A DNA stretch of 34,920 bases from JACDCA01 sp040881785 (GTDB lineage: Bacteria; Acidobacteriota; Vicinamibacteria; Vicinamibacterales; 2-12-FULL-66-21), in the NCBI GenBank assembly GCA_040881785.1, contig JBBECO010000077.1:1-34920 (forward strand). The letters run 5' to 3'. The stretch's first letter is position 1. Every line of letters begins with the position of its first letter. Made by a program: the position numbers and the translations under genes. Positions 15,952 through 26,282 of this stretch are shown here, piece after piece. Under the pieces are notes generated by a model. That model had not been told where the DNA came from. It worked only from the letters and a program-made list of their open reading frames with translations, and ran no database searches.

Positions 15952-18818
15952 TAGTTGTGATCTCCGCCGACGCGGCTGCCCGTGGGCTTCGGCGTCGTGC
16001 TCGTCAGTACATTTTTCCCGGGCAGCAACGGCAGGCTCTCATGCTCGTGGATCATCTGCCGCTCGTTGTTCTCTTCCGGCTTGGCCCGCCGCCGATCGCC
16101 GGTGATCGCCTGCGCCGACTCCTCCGCCTTGAAGCGCTTGAACAGCGTTTCCGCTCGCGCGGCCGCTTCCATGTTGCCGGCCCCGCGGTGCGCGAGCATC
16201 GAGGTGTAGTGCATCTGGAGATCCTCGGGGTCCACCAGCCCGACCTGCGCGAGGACCTTCAGCGACTCGGCATAGTCGCGTGAGAGGAACAGAATGCGCG
16301 CGAGCTGGTTCAGCGCGACGCGGTCCCGCGGATACTGCTGGATGACCCGGCGGAGCGAGGCCATCGCCGCCGGATAATCGCCGTCCGCCTTTTCGACCAT
16401 CGCGCGGAAGAAGTAGTTGCGGCCGGCCGCAGGGTCCAGCTCGATCGCCTTCTGGATGTACGGCTTCGCGGCGTCGGTCTCCCCTTCCTGGATCAGGGCC
16501 CGCGCCACGTTCAGCCAGCCGTCGGCATACTCGGGTTCCGCCTGCGTGACCGTGTTGAAGGCGTACTCGGCCCCCTTGATGTCCCCCTGCAGGAGCATGC
16601 CGATGCCCCAGTCGTTCCAGCGCTCGCGATCCGCTTTCAGGATGACCGGCTTCCACTGCGTGGGCGTCTTCCCGTCACCGAGCGGGATCTGCGCGGTGGC
16701 CTGCGCGACGACGACGATCGGCAGGTTCGGAATTTCGTCCTTGATTTGCCCCGAGACGTTCTTCGGGATGTTCTTCGGATCGTAGGAATATTCGAGGCTG
16801 TTGTAAGCCTTCCCGACGAGCGACGGATCCTGACCCGGCTTCGGCTCGCCCGCGTAGGCAAACTGCGTGTACGCATGCGCGAACTTGCGGTAGTTCAGCT
16901 TTGCCGTGAAGGTGATCGGGCCGCGCGCATCCTTCGGGATCCGGACGCGGTAGTGCGCCACATCGGCCGCACCCGGCGGGATCAGCCGCACGTACTGGAC
17001 GCTGCGCGCCTGCCACGCGTTCCGCTTGTCGATGGGATTCCCCTGGCCGTCGAGCTGCAGCGCGCGGTAGAAGTGCGCGCCCGGCTCCACCGGTCCGCGT
17101 CCCTCGTCCTCGACCTGGCCGCTCCAGAAGATCACGCGTCCGTCGGCGTCCTGCCCCTGCAGTTCGAGCCAGACGTCGAAGGCGTCGATGGTGCCGCCCG
17201 GGAAGAAGTGGCCGATCTTCCGCGTGCGGACGACGACGTCCACGCGGATCGTCGAGCCGGGCGCCACCACCGGTTGCGCCTTGTCGATGGGCGCCGCCAC
17301 CTGGCCGACCTCACGAATCACGATCGGTCCCTGCTGCTCGGCCTCCTCGCCGACGGCAAAGCCCGTCATGAGCCGCGGCCCCTCGTCGGCGCGACGGACC
17401 ATCCGCGTCCGCTCGGCCGACTCGTCGATCGGTGACACCGCGAAGATGTCCACGGTCACGAACCCGGACTGCAGGAAGGCCGTCGTGACCGCCATCTGCG
17501 TGTCGTCCTTGTTGACGAGCGCCAGCGCGGTGTTCGCCGCGGCGAACCGGTGGTTGTGCACCGTGCCGTCCGCGTGACGCCCGGGGTCGTTCGAGGGCGT
17601 GGACGGCATGTGGCAGTCCACGCAGGTCTGGGGCGCCGGCGGGTAATAGAAGGAGCGCGCGCCCTGGCCCGAGACGCCGCTCGCCTGCCAGTTGTCGTAG
17701 TCGTTGAACCCGCGGAACCAGCGGTAGTCGTTCACCGGCACGTCGAGGTGCACCTTGTGGCACGACGAGCAGAACTCCGCCGAATCCAGCGTCATGAACG
17801 GCTTCATGAACGTCCGGCGGTGCGGTTCCGGGTTCAGGTACGTCATGAAGCTGTCCACCGCCCGGACGTACTTATTCTTGCTGCTCATCAGCTCGTGCAG
17901 CGCCGGGTACTCGATGGTGAAGCCCCCCTGCCCCATCGATCCCTGCACGTGCGTGATGGCGTGGCACGACGTGCACGCGAGGCCCGCATGCGCCTCAGGC
18001 GTGTCGATCTGCTCCTTGATCGGCCGTTCGAACCGGCCGTTGAAGAACACCGCGTGGTCGTGGCACCCGGCGCACCACTTGGTGGGCTGCGTCCCGACGA
18101 CGTCCTGCATGTACTCGATCGACTTCCGGTAGAACTGGTTGTTGAACGACGCGAAGTGGTGCGCGGAGCTGTTCCACTGGTCGAAAATGTCCTTGTGGCA
18201 GGAGCCGCAGGCCTCCGAATCCATGAAGAAGTTCGACGGGATGATGCCGCCGACGTTCGTCTTGGCCGACGAGGGGAAGAACGGAGAGCTCGGGCCTCCG
18301 CCTTCTGCGTCCATCGAGATCGGCGTCAGCGACGGATTGACGATGCGGTCGTCCGGGTTGGGGTTCGCTTTGACGTAGATCGTCGTCACGAGCGGCAGCA
18401 CCGCCGCGAACAGCGCCGCGTTGCGGACGCTCACGCCGAGCGTCCGCGGCCGCCCGGCGATGCGGGCCAGGCGGAACACGAACGGCAGCAGCGCGACGAC
18501 ACCGAGGACGGCACTCACGATGTGCGCGTTGAGGACCCAGCGGTGCTCGCGCAGATTGCCGATCCAGACGAGATACAGCCCGAAACCCAGTGCGACGGCA
18601 AACAGCACCGACGGCGCGATCAGCGGCCGCCGCAGCTCCGGTTCGCGCTTCAGGAGCATCGCAAACCCGATCGCGAGCGCCACGCCCAGCACCAGGTGCA
18701 GCAGGACGTTGCCCATGTAAAAGATCGACGCGGTGGCGAAGGCCGAGATATATCCGGTATTGAGGAGCAGGAGGACGAACCCTGCACCAACAACGGTCTT
18801 GAGTGTCGGAACCTTCAT
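15951..18818 (-). CDS. Five-TM, five-heme cytochrome c (c554-like) with C-terminal TPR repeats
   Basis: A 955-residue protein with three parts. Residues 1-165 hold five hydrophobic segments (for example TVVGAGFVLLLLNTGYISAF and LIAPSVLFAVALGFGLYLVW), which would place the rest in the periplasm if the N-terminus is inside. Residues about 195-410 contain five CxxCH heme c sites: CGSCH (Cys204), CAGCH (Cys249), CTSCH (Cys282), CSSCH (Cys350) and CVDCH (Cys399), with spacing and His content like multiheme c554-type electron carriers. A beta-rich middle (about 430-680) leads to TPR helices (about 720-900). The ATG at 18818 overlaps the upstream stop as ATGA; longer upstream extension of the frame is shadow of the preceding gene. 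Likely a membrane-anchored periplasmic electron carrier; its partners are unknown. Confidence 0.93.
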   Translation of the reverse strand: MKVPTLKTVVGAGFVLLLLNTGYISAFATASIFYMGNVLLHLVLGVALAIGFAMLLKREPELRRPLIAPSVLFAVALGFGLYLVWIGNLREHRWVLNAHIVSAVLGVVALLPFVFRLARIAGRPRTLGVSVRNAALFAAVLPLVTTIYVKANPNPDDRIVNPSLTPISMDAEGGGPSSPFFPSSAKTNVGGIIPSNFFMDSEACGSCHKDIFDQWNSSAHHFASFNNQFYRKSIEYMQDVVGTQPTKWCAGCHDHAVFFNGRFERPIKEQIDTPEAHAGLACTSCHAITHVQGSMGQGGFTIEYPALHELMSSKNKYVRAVDSFMTYLNPEPHRRTFMKPFMTLDSAEFCSSCHKVHLDVPVNDYRWFRGFNDYDNWQASGVSGQGARSFYYPPAPQTCVDCHMPSTPSNDPGRHADGTVHNHRFAAANTALALVNKDDTQMAVTTAFLQSGFVTVDIFAVSPIDESAERTRMVRRADEGPRLMTGFAVGEEAEQQGPIVIREVGQVAAPIDKAQPVVAPGSTIRVDVVVRTRKIGHFFPGGTIDAFDVWLELQGQDADGRVIFWSGQVEDEGRGPVEPGAHFYRALQLDGQGNPIDKRNAWQARSVQYVRLIPPGAADVAHYRVRIPKDARGPITFTAKLNYRKFAHAYTQFAYAGEPKPGQDPSLVGKAYNSLEYSYDPKNIPKNVSGQIKDEIPNLPIVVVAQATAQIPLGDGKTPTQWKPVILKADRERWNDWGIGMLLQGDIKGAEYAFNTVTQAEPEYADGWLNVARALIQEGETDAAKPYIQKAIELDPAAGRNYFFRAMVEKADGDYPAAMASLRRVIQQYPRDRVALNQLARILFLSRDYAESLKVLAQVGLVDPEDLQMHYTSMLAHRGAGNMEAAARAETLFKRFKAEESAQAITGDRRRAKPEENNERQMIHEHESLPLLPGKNVLTSTTPKPTGSRVGGDHN

Positions 18819-21800
18819 CTGCGCATCTCTCCAGTGTTCCGGGGGGCCGGCTCCGGCGGGGAGGCCGGAGTGGGGACGGTCAGCGGTCTCAGCATCCGCA
18901 GCGCCGGACGCGTATTGTAGTGATCCCGATACTCCCGGTGCAACGGGGTTTCCGGGTAGATTTCCGGGGGCGGATACGGGTAGGCGCTCATGCCGTGGAA
19001 CGGCAGCGGCTCCACGCTCTGCGAGAAGGCGGTGTTCGCGTCGCCGTCCTTCGCCCAGCCGTCCACGAACAGCAGGAAGTCGCGCCGCCAGCCGGCCTTG
19101 ACCGGCGGGAGCGACGCCGTCGGGAACCGGAGGACCAGCTCGTCTCCGGATCCCATCACGATCATCCGATCGTCGATATCCCCCACCAGCGGCCGCACGT
19201 CGCCGTACCGGGTGTACAGACCGCGTGTCTGATTCCACATCGAGAGCGGCATCGGGCGCTGGTAGTCGAACGACTCGGGCTGCTTGCGCTCCGGGTGAAT
19301 CTCCGGCGTGGAGAAGCCGCGGTACCGCAGGTCGGCCGCGCCGGCCTCGATCGTCGTCAGCACGACGTCCGGCGCACCGGGCTCTTCGCCGAGGAAGATC
19401 TCGTCCCAGTAGAGACAGAGGTTCGTCACGATGCGGATCTCCCGCGACGCGGAGAGGAACTTCCCGGTGAGGTCGACCGAGATCGTCTTCGGCTTGCCGG
19501 CCGGGATGCCCATGTCGATGATGACCGTCTGCCACCGGCCGGCGGCATCCTTCACCTGGATCGACGGGAAGATCAGGCCGCGCGGATCCTCCTGCGCGGC
19601 GCCGAGGAACGTGCTGCCGTCGGCCCAGTCCACCCACCCGCTCAGGATCAGGACAGCGCGGTTGTCGGGGGCCGCGGCGCCGAAGTCGAGATCGAGCGTG
19701 TGCATCTCGGCGACGCCGGAGTAATCGCGCGCGAACCCGTCCGGATAGGTGCGGTCCCTGGCCAGGAGTTTCGGCCGCACGTCCACGCCGTGGCCGTCGC
19801 GGGCCGTCACGGGATAGATGCGGTTCTTCACGCCGAACAGCCGGAAGTCGGGGAACGGCGGCGCCTTGAACTTGTCGTTGGTGAAGATGTCCACATCCTT
19901 CGGATGGTCGACGGCGATGAGGCGGATCTGGTCCAGATACGCGACTTCGCGCAGCTCCTCGGTGATGCGGATCTCGTAGGCGGGATCCGGGCCGATGCGC
20001 GGCACCAGCGCCTCACCGGGGATCTGAATGTACTCGTCGTGATCGACCGGAAAGTACGTGCCGTCGCCCGCGCTGGCGCCGAGCGGCGCGACACCGAGCA
20101 CGTCGGTGATGAACTGGAACTCGCGGCCGTTCCACGTGAAGATCATCGGGCACGAGCCCGACAACCGCTGCGCTTCCTTGAACGCGAGCACCTGCCCGAC
20201 CGGCTGCTTCATTTCGTTCTGGATCAGCCCGTTGGGCCAGGTGATGCGGACGGTGTCGATCTGCGCCGCGTCGCGCACGCCGAAGTGCAGCGGCGCGCCG
20301 GCGTACATCTGCTTCTGATACCGGGCCCCTTCCTTCACTTCGACGATGGCGCCGGGAGCCAGCGCGAGATTCTTGACACCGGTCAGCGCCACGCGGATCC
20401 ACTGGCCCTTGACGGGGCTGTCGTTCCGCATCATGTGCAGCGACCCATCGGCCGCCACACCGGCGAGATCGAGACGGCCGTCGCTGTCGAAGTCTGCGGT
20501 CACGAGGGCCGCGGCGCCGGCCAGCGCGGCAGCGCCCGGCGCGGCGAACGTGCCCAGCGCCTGGTTGCGCAGGACCGTGCCGTCCACCACGAGGTCCACG
20601 AACGTGCGGTTCTCGAAATCGCCCACCGCGATGGCGCGCGCGGCCGAGGCGGTGACCTTCGCGCGGTCGAACCGCTCGATCCGGTTCAGGAGCACGGTCA
20701 GCCCGGCCGGGCCGCCGGCGATCAGATCGATCCCGCTGTCGTTGTCCAGGTCCCGCGCCACAATCGGCGTGGCGCCGGCCGGCAGCGTCTCGATCGCCTC
20801 GGCGGCGTAGGTGCCCGCCAGCCGGTCACGATAGAGCACCGCCGGACGATCCGCGTACGACACCAGCAGGTCGCGGCCGTCCGTGTCCTTCACGAAGTTG
20901 AACGCGACGGCGTCGATTGCGCGCCCCGCGGCAAAGGGAAAGTCTTTCGTCTGATCGCTGAAGCCGGCCGTCCCGTTGTTGCGCAGCAGCACGGAGCTCT
21001 CGCCGAGGAGGACGAGATCCAGGTCGTAATCGTGGTCGTAGTCGAGCCAGACGGCCCTGGCGAAGGCGGTCGCCGGCAGCGCGGCCTCGACTTTCGAGAA
21101 CGTCCCTTTGGCGTTGGCGTAGAGCGCGACACCGCCGCCGGTGACCATCACGAGGTCCTGATCGCCGTCGTTGTCGTAGTCCCCCGCCGCAATCGATCTG
21201 ACACCCTTCACGCCCGCGAAGGCCGCGTTCTCCATCGGCGTGACGCCATTCCTGAACAGCCCGACGGCCTCCGCCGACCAGGCGAGCAGGTCCATTCGCC
21301 CATCGCCGTCGGCATCGAATGCCAGCACGCCGGCCGACTCCGACGCGAAGACCCCCGGCAGCCGCGTCGCGCCGAACGTCAGCGGCACGGGCGGACCGTC
21401 GTCTTTGGCGTCGGCCGAATCAATGGGATCCAGGATCTCGGCGTAGAAGCTCCAGTCGAGATCTTCCGGAACCGCCGCGCCCGCCTGGCGCTTCCGGATC
21501 TCCTGGAAGAGCGCCTGCTCGCGCGCGGCGTCCTCGGGGCGCCCCAGCTCGCGGTAGAAGTTGTACAGCTGGTAGTGCGGTCCGGCGAGGTTCGGATTGA
21601 GCTTCGTCGTCAGCTCGAACTCGCGCAGCGCGTCGGCCGGTCGGTCGGTGATCCGGTACAGATATCCGAGGTTGTACCGGGAAATGGGCTCGTCGGGGAC
21701 GAGCTTCACCATCTGCTCGAACTGCACGATCGCCTTGTCGTACTGCGAATCCTTCTTGTAGGCGATCCCGAGGTTGAACCACGTGTGCGGGATCGACGGG

Positions 21801-22092
21801 TCCTGCTTCTGCGCGCGTAGCAGCTCCGCGGTCCCCTCCTCCGTCTTCCCGGCGCGCAGCAGCGCAAGTCCGTAGTTCACGCGCTCGCGCGGGGAGTCGG
21901 GTGCGAGCTCGAGCGCCTTCTGGAACTCGCCGACCGCGAGCGGACCGGTGGTGGGATTCTCGTAGAACGCCTTCCCGAGGTTCCGGTGATGCCAGAGCGC
22001 ATCGGCCGGGTGACCCGCGCCGGGCCGGTCCCAGAGGACGATGAGCGAGAGACCGATGACCGCGACGAGCGCGGCGTGGCCGCCGAAACGCC

Positions 22093-22096
<4 letters not shown>
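18815..22096 (-). CDS. TPR - FG-GAP propeller - ASPIC/UnbV fusion protein with extra C-terminal domain
   Basis: A 1093-residue exported or anchored protein. One hydrophobic N-terminal segment (HAALVAVIGLSLIVLW) is followed by TPR repeats (about 30-200: WHHRNLGKAFYENP, HTWFNLGIAYKKDSQYDKAI, SRYNLGYLYRITDRPADALR). A propeller region (about 250-560) has Asp-rich repeats, several degenerate: DADGDGRMDLLA and DYDNDGDQDLVM are intact; DYDHDYDLDLVL and DFENRTFVDLVV are not. An ASPIC/UnbV-like part lies near 580-650 (HFGVRDAAQIDTVRITWPNG). The final 430 residues begin at CPMIFTWNGREFQFITDVLG and form a beta-rich domain I cannot name. The ATG at 22096 overlaps the preceding stop as ATGA and its stop overlaps the cytochrome start the same way. 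Confidence 0.9.
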
Positions 22097-23789
<1,693 letters not shown>

Positions 23790-23805
<16 letters not shown>

Positions 23806-24551
23806 AGATCCTGAAGACTCGTATCGACCCGCTTGTTGGGATCGTAGACCGTGTCGAGCAGCGCCTGGATGCCATCGGGCTGCAGGGCGAGCCGCTGTTT
23901 CAGCGCGGCGCTATCGGGGAATTGCGCGAGCCCTTCCGTCCAGACCGCCCGGGCCTTCGCGAGGTCGTCCATCTTGAAGTAGCCGTCGCCGAGCGCCACC
24001 CAGACCCGCACGTGCAGGCCGCGCTTCGGCTCGGCCTTCTGGATCTTGAGCGCGGCTTCGAGGTCCGCGATGCCCAGCGTCGTGCGGCCGAAGATCCTGG
24101 GCCAGTAGAGGTAGCTGTTGCCCCGCGTGTAATAGGCGATCCACGACGGCCTGATCTCGAGCGACCTGGTGAACTGCGTCAGTGCGTTGTTCGCCAGGAT
24201 CACCTGGGTGATCGAGCCGGCCGCCGGAATCTTGTCCACGTACTGGAAGCCGTAGTTCAGGTGCGCGTTGGCGGCCGCCGGGTGGGCCGCCACGAGCTTC
24301 TCGAAGAAGTCGAGCCCGCGGTCGTACTGCCCCGCCTTCATGATCGCCACCCGGTAGTCGTTGCCGGCGCGCAGATCGTCAGGCTTCGCGACGAGCGCCT
24401 GTTCCATCGCCGCCAGCGGATCGCCGCCGGCTCCCTGGGCGTGTAACAAGGTGCTTCCGCCTGAACTCGTGCTTCCGCCTAAAGGCGGAAGCCACAGGGC
24501 TCCCAACAGGGCAACTCCAACCCAACGGGCAATCTTCCGGCTTCGAGTCAT
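23790..24551 (-). CDS. Exported TPR repeat protein with a palindromic repeat inserted in its signal-peptide region
   Basis: A 253-residue protein starting MTRSRKIARWVGVALLGALW, a signal-peptide-like basic and hydrophobic start, with LLHAQG a few residues later as a possible cleavage region. Between them, residues about 20-34 (LPPLGGSTSSGGST) are encoded by a short palindromic repeat element, so the signal peptide is longer than normal. The rest is helical TPR sequence (DDLRAGNDYRVAIMKAGQYD, AAANAHLNYGFQYVDK, HVRVWVALGDGYFKMDDLAK). It is the only gene of the seven without a propeller or heme domain and may act as an adaptor between the others. The ATG directly follows the stop of copy B (TAG-ATG), and its stop lies inside copy C. 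Confidence 0.88.
24451..24492. repeat. Short palindromic (REP-like) element inside a coding region
   Basis: GTGCTTCCGCCT occurs twice (24451-24462 and 24469-24480). The second copy continues into a perfect 10-base inverted repeat: GCTTCCGCCT (24471-24480), two bases, then AGGCGGAAGC (24483-24492). The element lies wholly inside the TPR gene and keeps its frame. The layout, one direct copy plus a hairpin, is typical of dispersed REP-type elements. No transposase is nearby. Confidence 0.75.
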
Positions 24552-26282
24552 CTACTTCCCGCCCTTTGTCTGAAACGCCGCGAGGGTCTTCTCCCCCTCG
24601 ACGATGCGATGGATGCGATCGACCGGCACGTGCTCGAACGTCTGTCGCTGCCCGGAGGGCCAGCGCACTTCGACCGAGTCGATCGTCTTCGCGGCTCCCA
24701 GGCCGACGTGCACGCGCGAGGTGCTCTGGGCCGCGAAACTGTTGCCGCCGTCGATCATGCGGAGCTGCGTCCGGCCGCCGGCCTTGACGCGGACCTGCGC
24801 GCCGACCGCGAAACGATTCGACGCCTTCCCCTCGAGGACGAACTGCACCCAGTGCGGCCCCCGCGGCGCCACGTTGCGGTACAGGTAGGGCGCGGCATTC
24901 GCGTTGGCAACGAACATGTCCAGCCGGCCGTCGTTGTCGAAATCAGCGATCGCGACGCCGCGCCCGTCACGCGTCGAATCCACTCCGTGCCGGGCCGCGT
25001 GGTCCACGAAAATCTGCCCGCGCTCGTTGTGGAACAGTTTCTTCTTCTGGTAGCCGCTCAGCGTCTTGTTGCCCATCGCCGGCCACGACCGCGCGTCCGC
25101 GAGGTCCACGCCGGGCTTGACGATCATCTCGAAGATGTCGGTCACGTAATTCTCGGGGCCCGCCGACACCCAGCCGTTGGTCACATACAGATCCAGCCAG
25201 CCGTCGTTGTCGTAGTCGAAGAACTTGCCGCCCCAGCCCCAGCCGGTGTCGTGCGTGCCCGTCTCGCGCGAGACGTCGGTGAACGTCAGGTCGCCGTTGT
25301 TCCGCCACAGGAAGTTCCCTTCCCGCATGTACTCGTCGGTGATGTTCGTGACGAAGATGTCGAGCAGCCCGTCGCCGTCGAAGTCCCCCCACTCGGCGTT
25401 CATCCCCTTCTTCGTGTCGATGCCGATCGCCTTCTCGGTGATGTCGGTAAACGTGCCGTCTCCCTTGTTGAGGAAGAACCGGTCGGTCCCGAAGTCGGCT
25501 GCGACGTAGAGGTCGTCGAACCCGTCGTGGTTCGCATCGCCGTGACCGAGGTCGAGCGTCCAGCCGCTCAGGGTCAACCCGATCCTGGCGGTGACGTCGG
25601 TGAACCGGCCCTTGCCCTCGTTGCGGAACGCGACGAGGCCGCCGCCGTTGTTCGCCGTCTCGAAGCTCTCGGGAAAGAACCGCGGCGTATCGGGGTTGAA
25701 GAGGTTCGTCGGCTGGAAATAGCCGCCGACGAACAGGTCGAGATCGCCGTCCCTGTCGTAGTCGAAGGCCACGGCCGTGATGGCGTTGAGGTATCGCTCG
25801 AGCCCCGACGCCTTCGTCACGTCGGTGAACGTGCCGCCCCCCAGGTTGCGGAACAGCTGGTTGTGCCCGAAACGGACGACGAACAGGTCCGGCCGTCCGT
25901 CGTTGTCGAAGTCGAACCACAGGGCGTCGGCCGAGGCGTTGGCGGCGTCGTTCCCGGTGCCGAGCCCGGACGCCGCCGTCACGTCCGCGAAGGTGAGATT
26001 GCCGTTGTTGCGATAGAGCCGGTTGCGGCCGTCGATGGCCGAGTCGGTCACGAAGAGGTCGTCGAAACCGTCCCCATCGAAATCCGCCACGGCGGCGGCC
26101 GCGCCGAGCGCCGTGTACCCGGCCATGATCGTCGCGTATTCGTTGTCGAACTGCCGGTTGCGATGCGGAGCGCTCACCCCCGCGCTGGCGGTGATGTCCT
26201 CGAACCAGCGCTCTCCCTCGGCGGCCGCGAGAGGCAGCAAGACCGCAACGGCCAGCCCGAACGCCGCGCCCGCCGCCTTCAT
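24552..26282 (-). CDS. CRTAC1-type secreted FG-GAP/VCBS propeller protein with ASPIC/UnbV domain (copy B)
   Basis: A 576-residue exported protein; the signal peptide is MKAAGAAFGLAVAVLLPLAA. Seven Asp-rich propeller repeats follow (DFDGDGFDDLFV, DFDNDGRPDLFV, DYDRDGDLDLFV, DANHDGFDDLYV, DFDGDGLLDIFV, DYDNDGWLDLYV, DFDNDGRLDMFV), the most regular set in the cluster. The C-terminus is ASPIC/UnbV (NRFAVGAQVRVKAGG, VHVGLGAAKTIDSVEVRWPS). Copies B and C share NITDEYM and SGYQKKK and have the same length. Its ATG at 26282 overlaps the stop of copy A (ATGA) once the assembly gap in copy A is closed. Such proteins are usually secreted and may bind calcium; no ligand is evident. Confidence 0.93.
   Translation of the reverse strand: MKAAGAAFGLAVAVLLPLAAAEGERWFEDITASAGVSAPHRNRQFDNEYATIMAGYTALGAAAAVADFDGDGFDDLFVTDSAIDGRNRLYRNNGNLTFADVTAASGLGTGNDAANASADALWFDFDNDGRPDLFVVRFGHNQLFRNLGGGTFTDVTKASGLERYLNAITAVAFDYDRDGDLDLFVGGYFQPTNLFNPDTPRFFPESFETANNGGGLVAFRNEGKGRFTDVTARIGLTLSGWTLDLGHGDANHDGFDDLYVAADFGTDRFFLNKGDGTFTDITEKAIGIDTKKGMNAEWGDFDGDGLLDIFVTNITDEYMREGNFLWRNNGDLTFTDVSRETGTHDTGWGWGGKFFDYDNDGWLDLYVTNGWVSAGPENYVTDIFEMIVKPGVDLADARSWPAMGNKTLSGYQKKKLFHNERGQIFVDHAARHGVDSTRDGRGVAIADFDNDGRLDMFVANANAAPYLYRNVAPRGPHWVQFVLEGKASNRFAVGAQVRVKAGGRTQLRMIDGGNSFAAQSTSRVHVGLGAAKTIDSVEVRWPSGQRQTFEHVPVDRIHRIVEGEKTLAAFQTKGGK

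Noticed and set aside
15951..19637. A 1228-codon reading of the cytochrome gene starting at 19637
   Set aside because: The first 273 codons are shadow of the TPR-propeller gene. The ATG at 18818 gives the TM start and the ATGA overlap.
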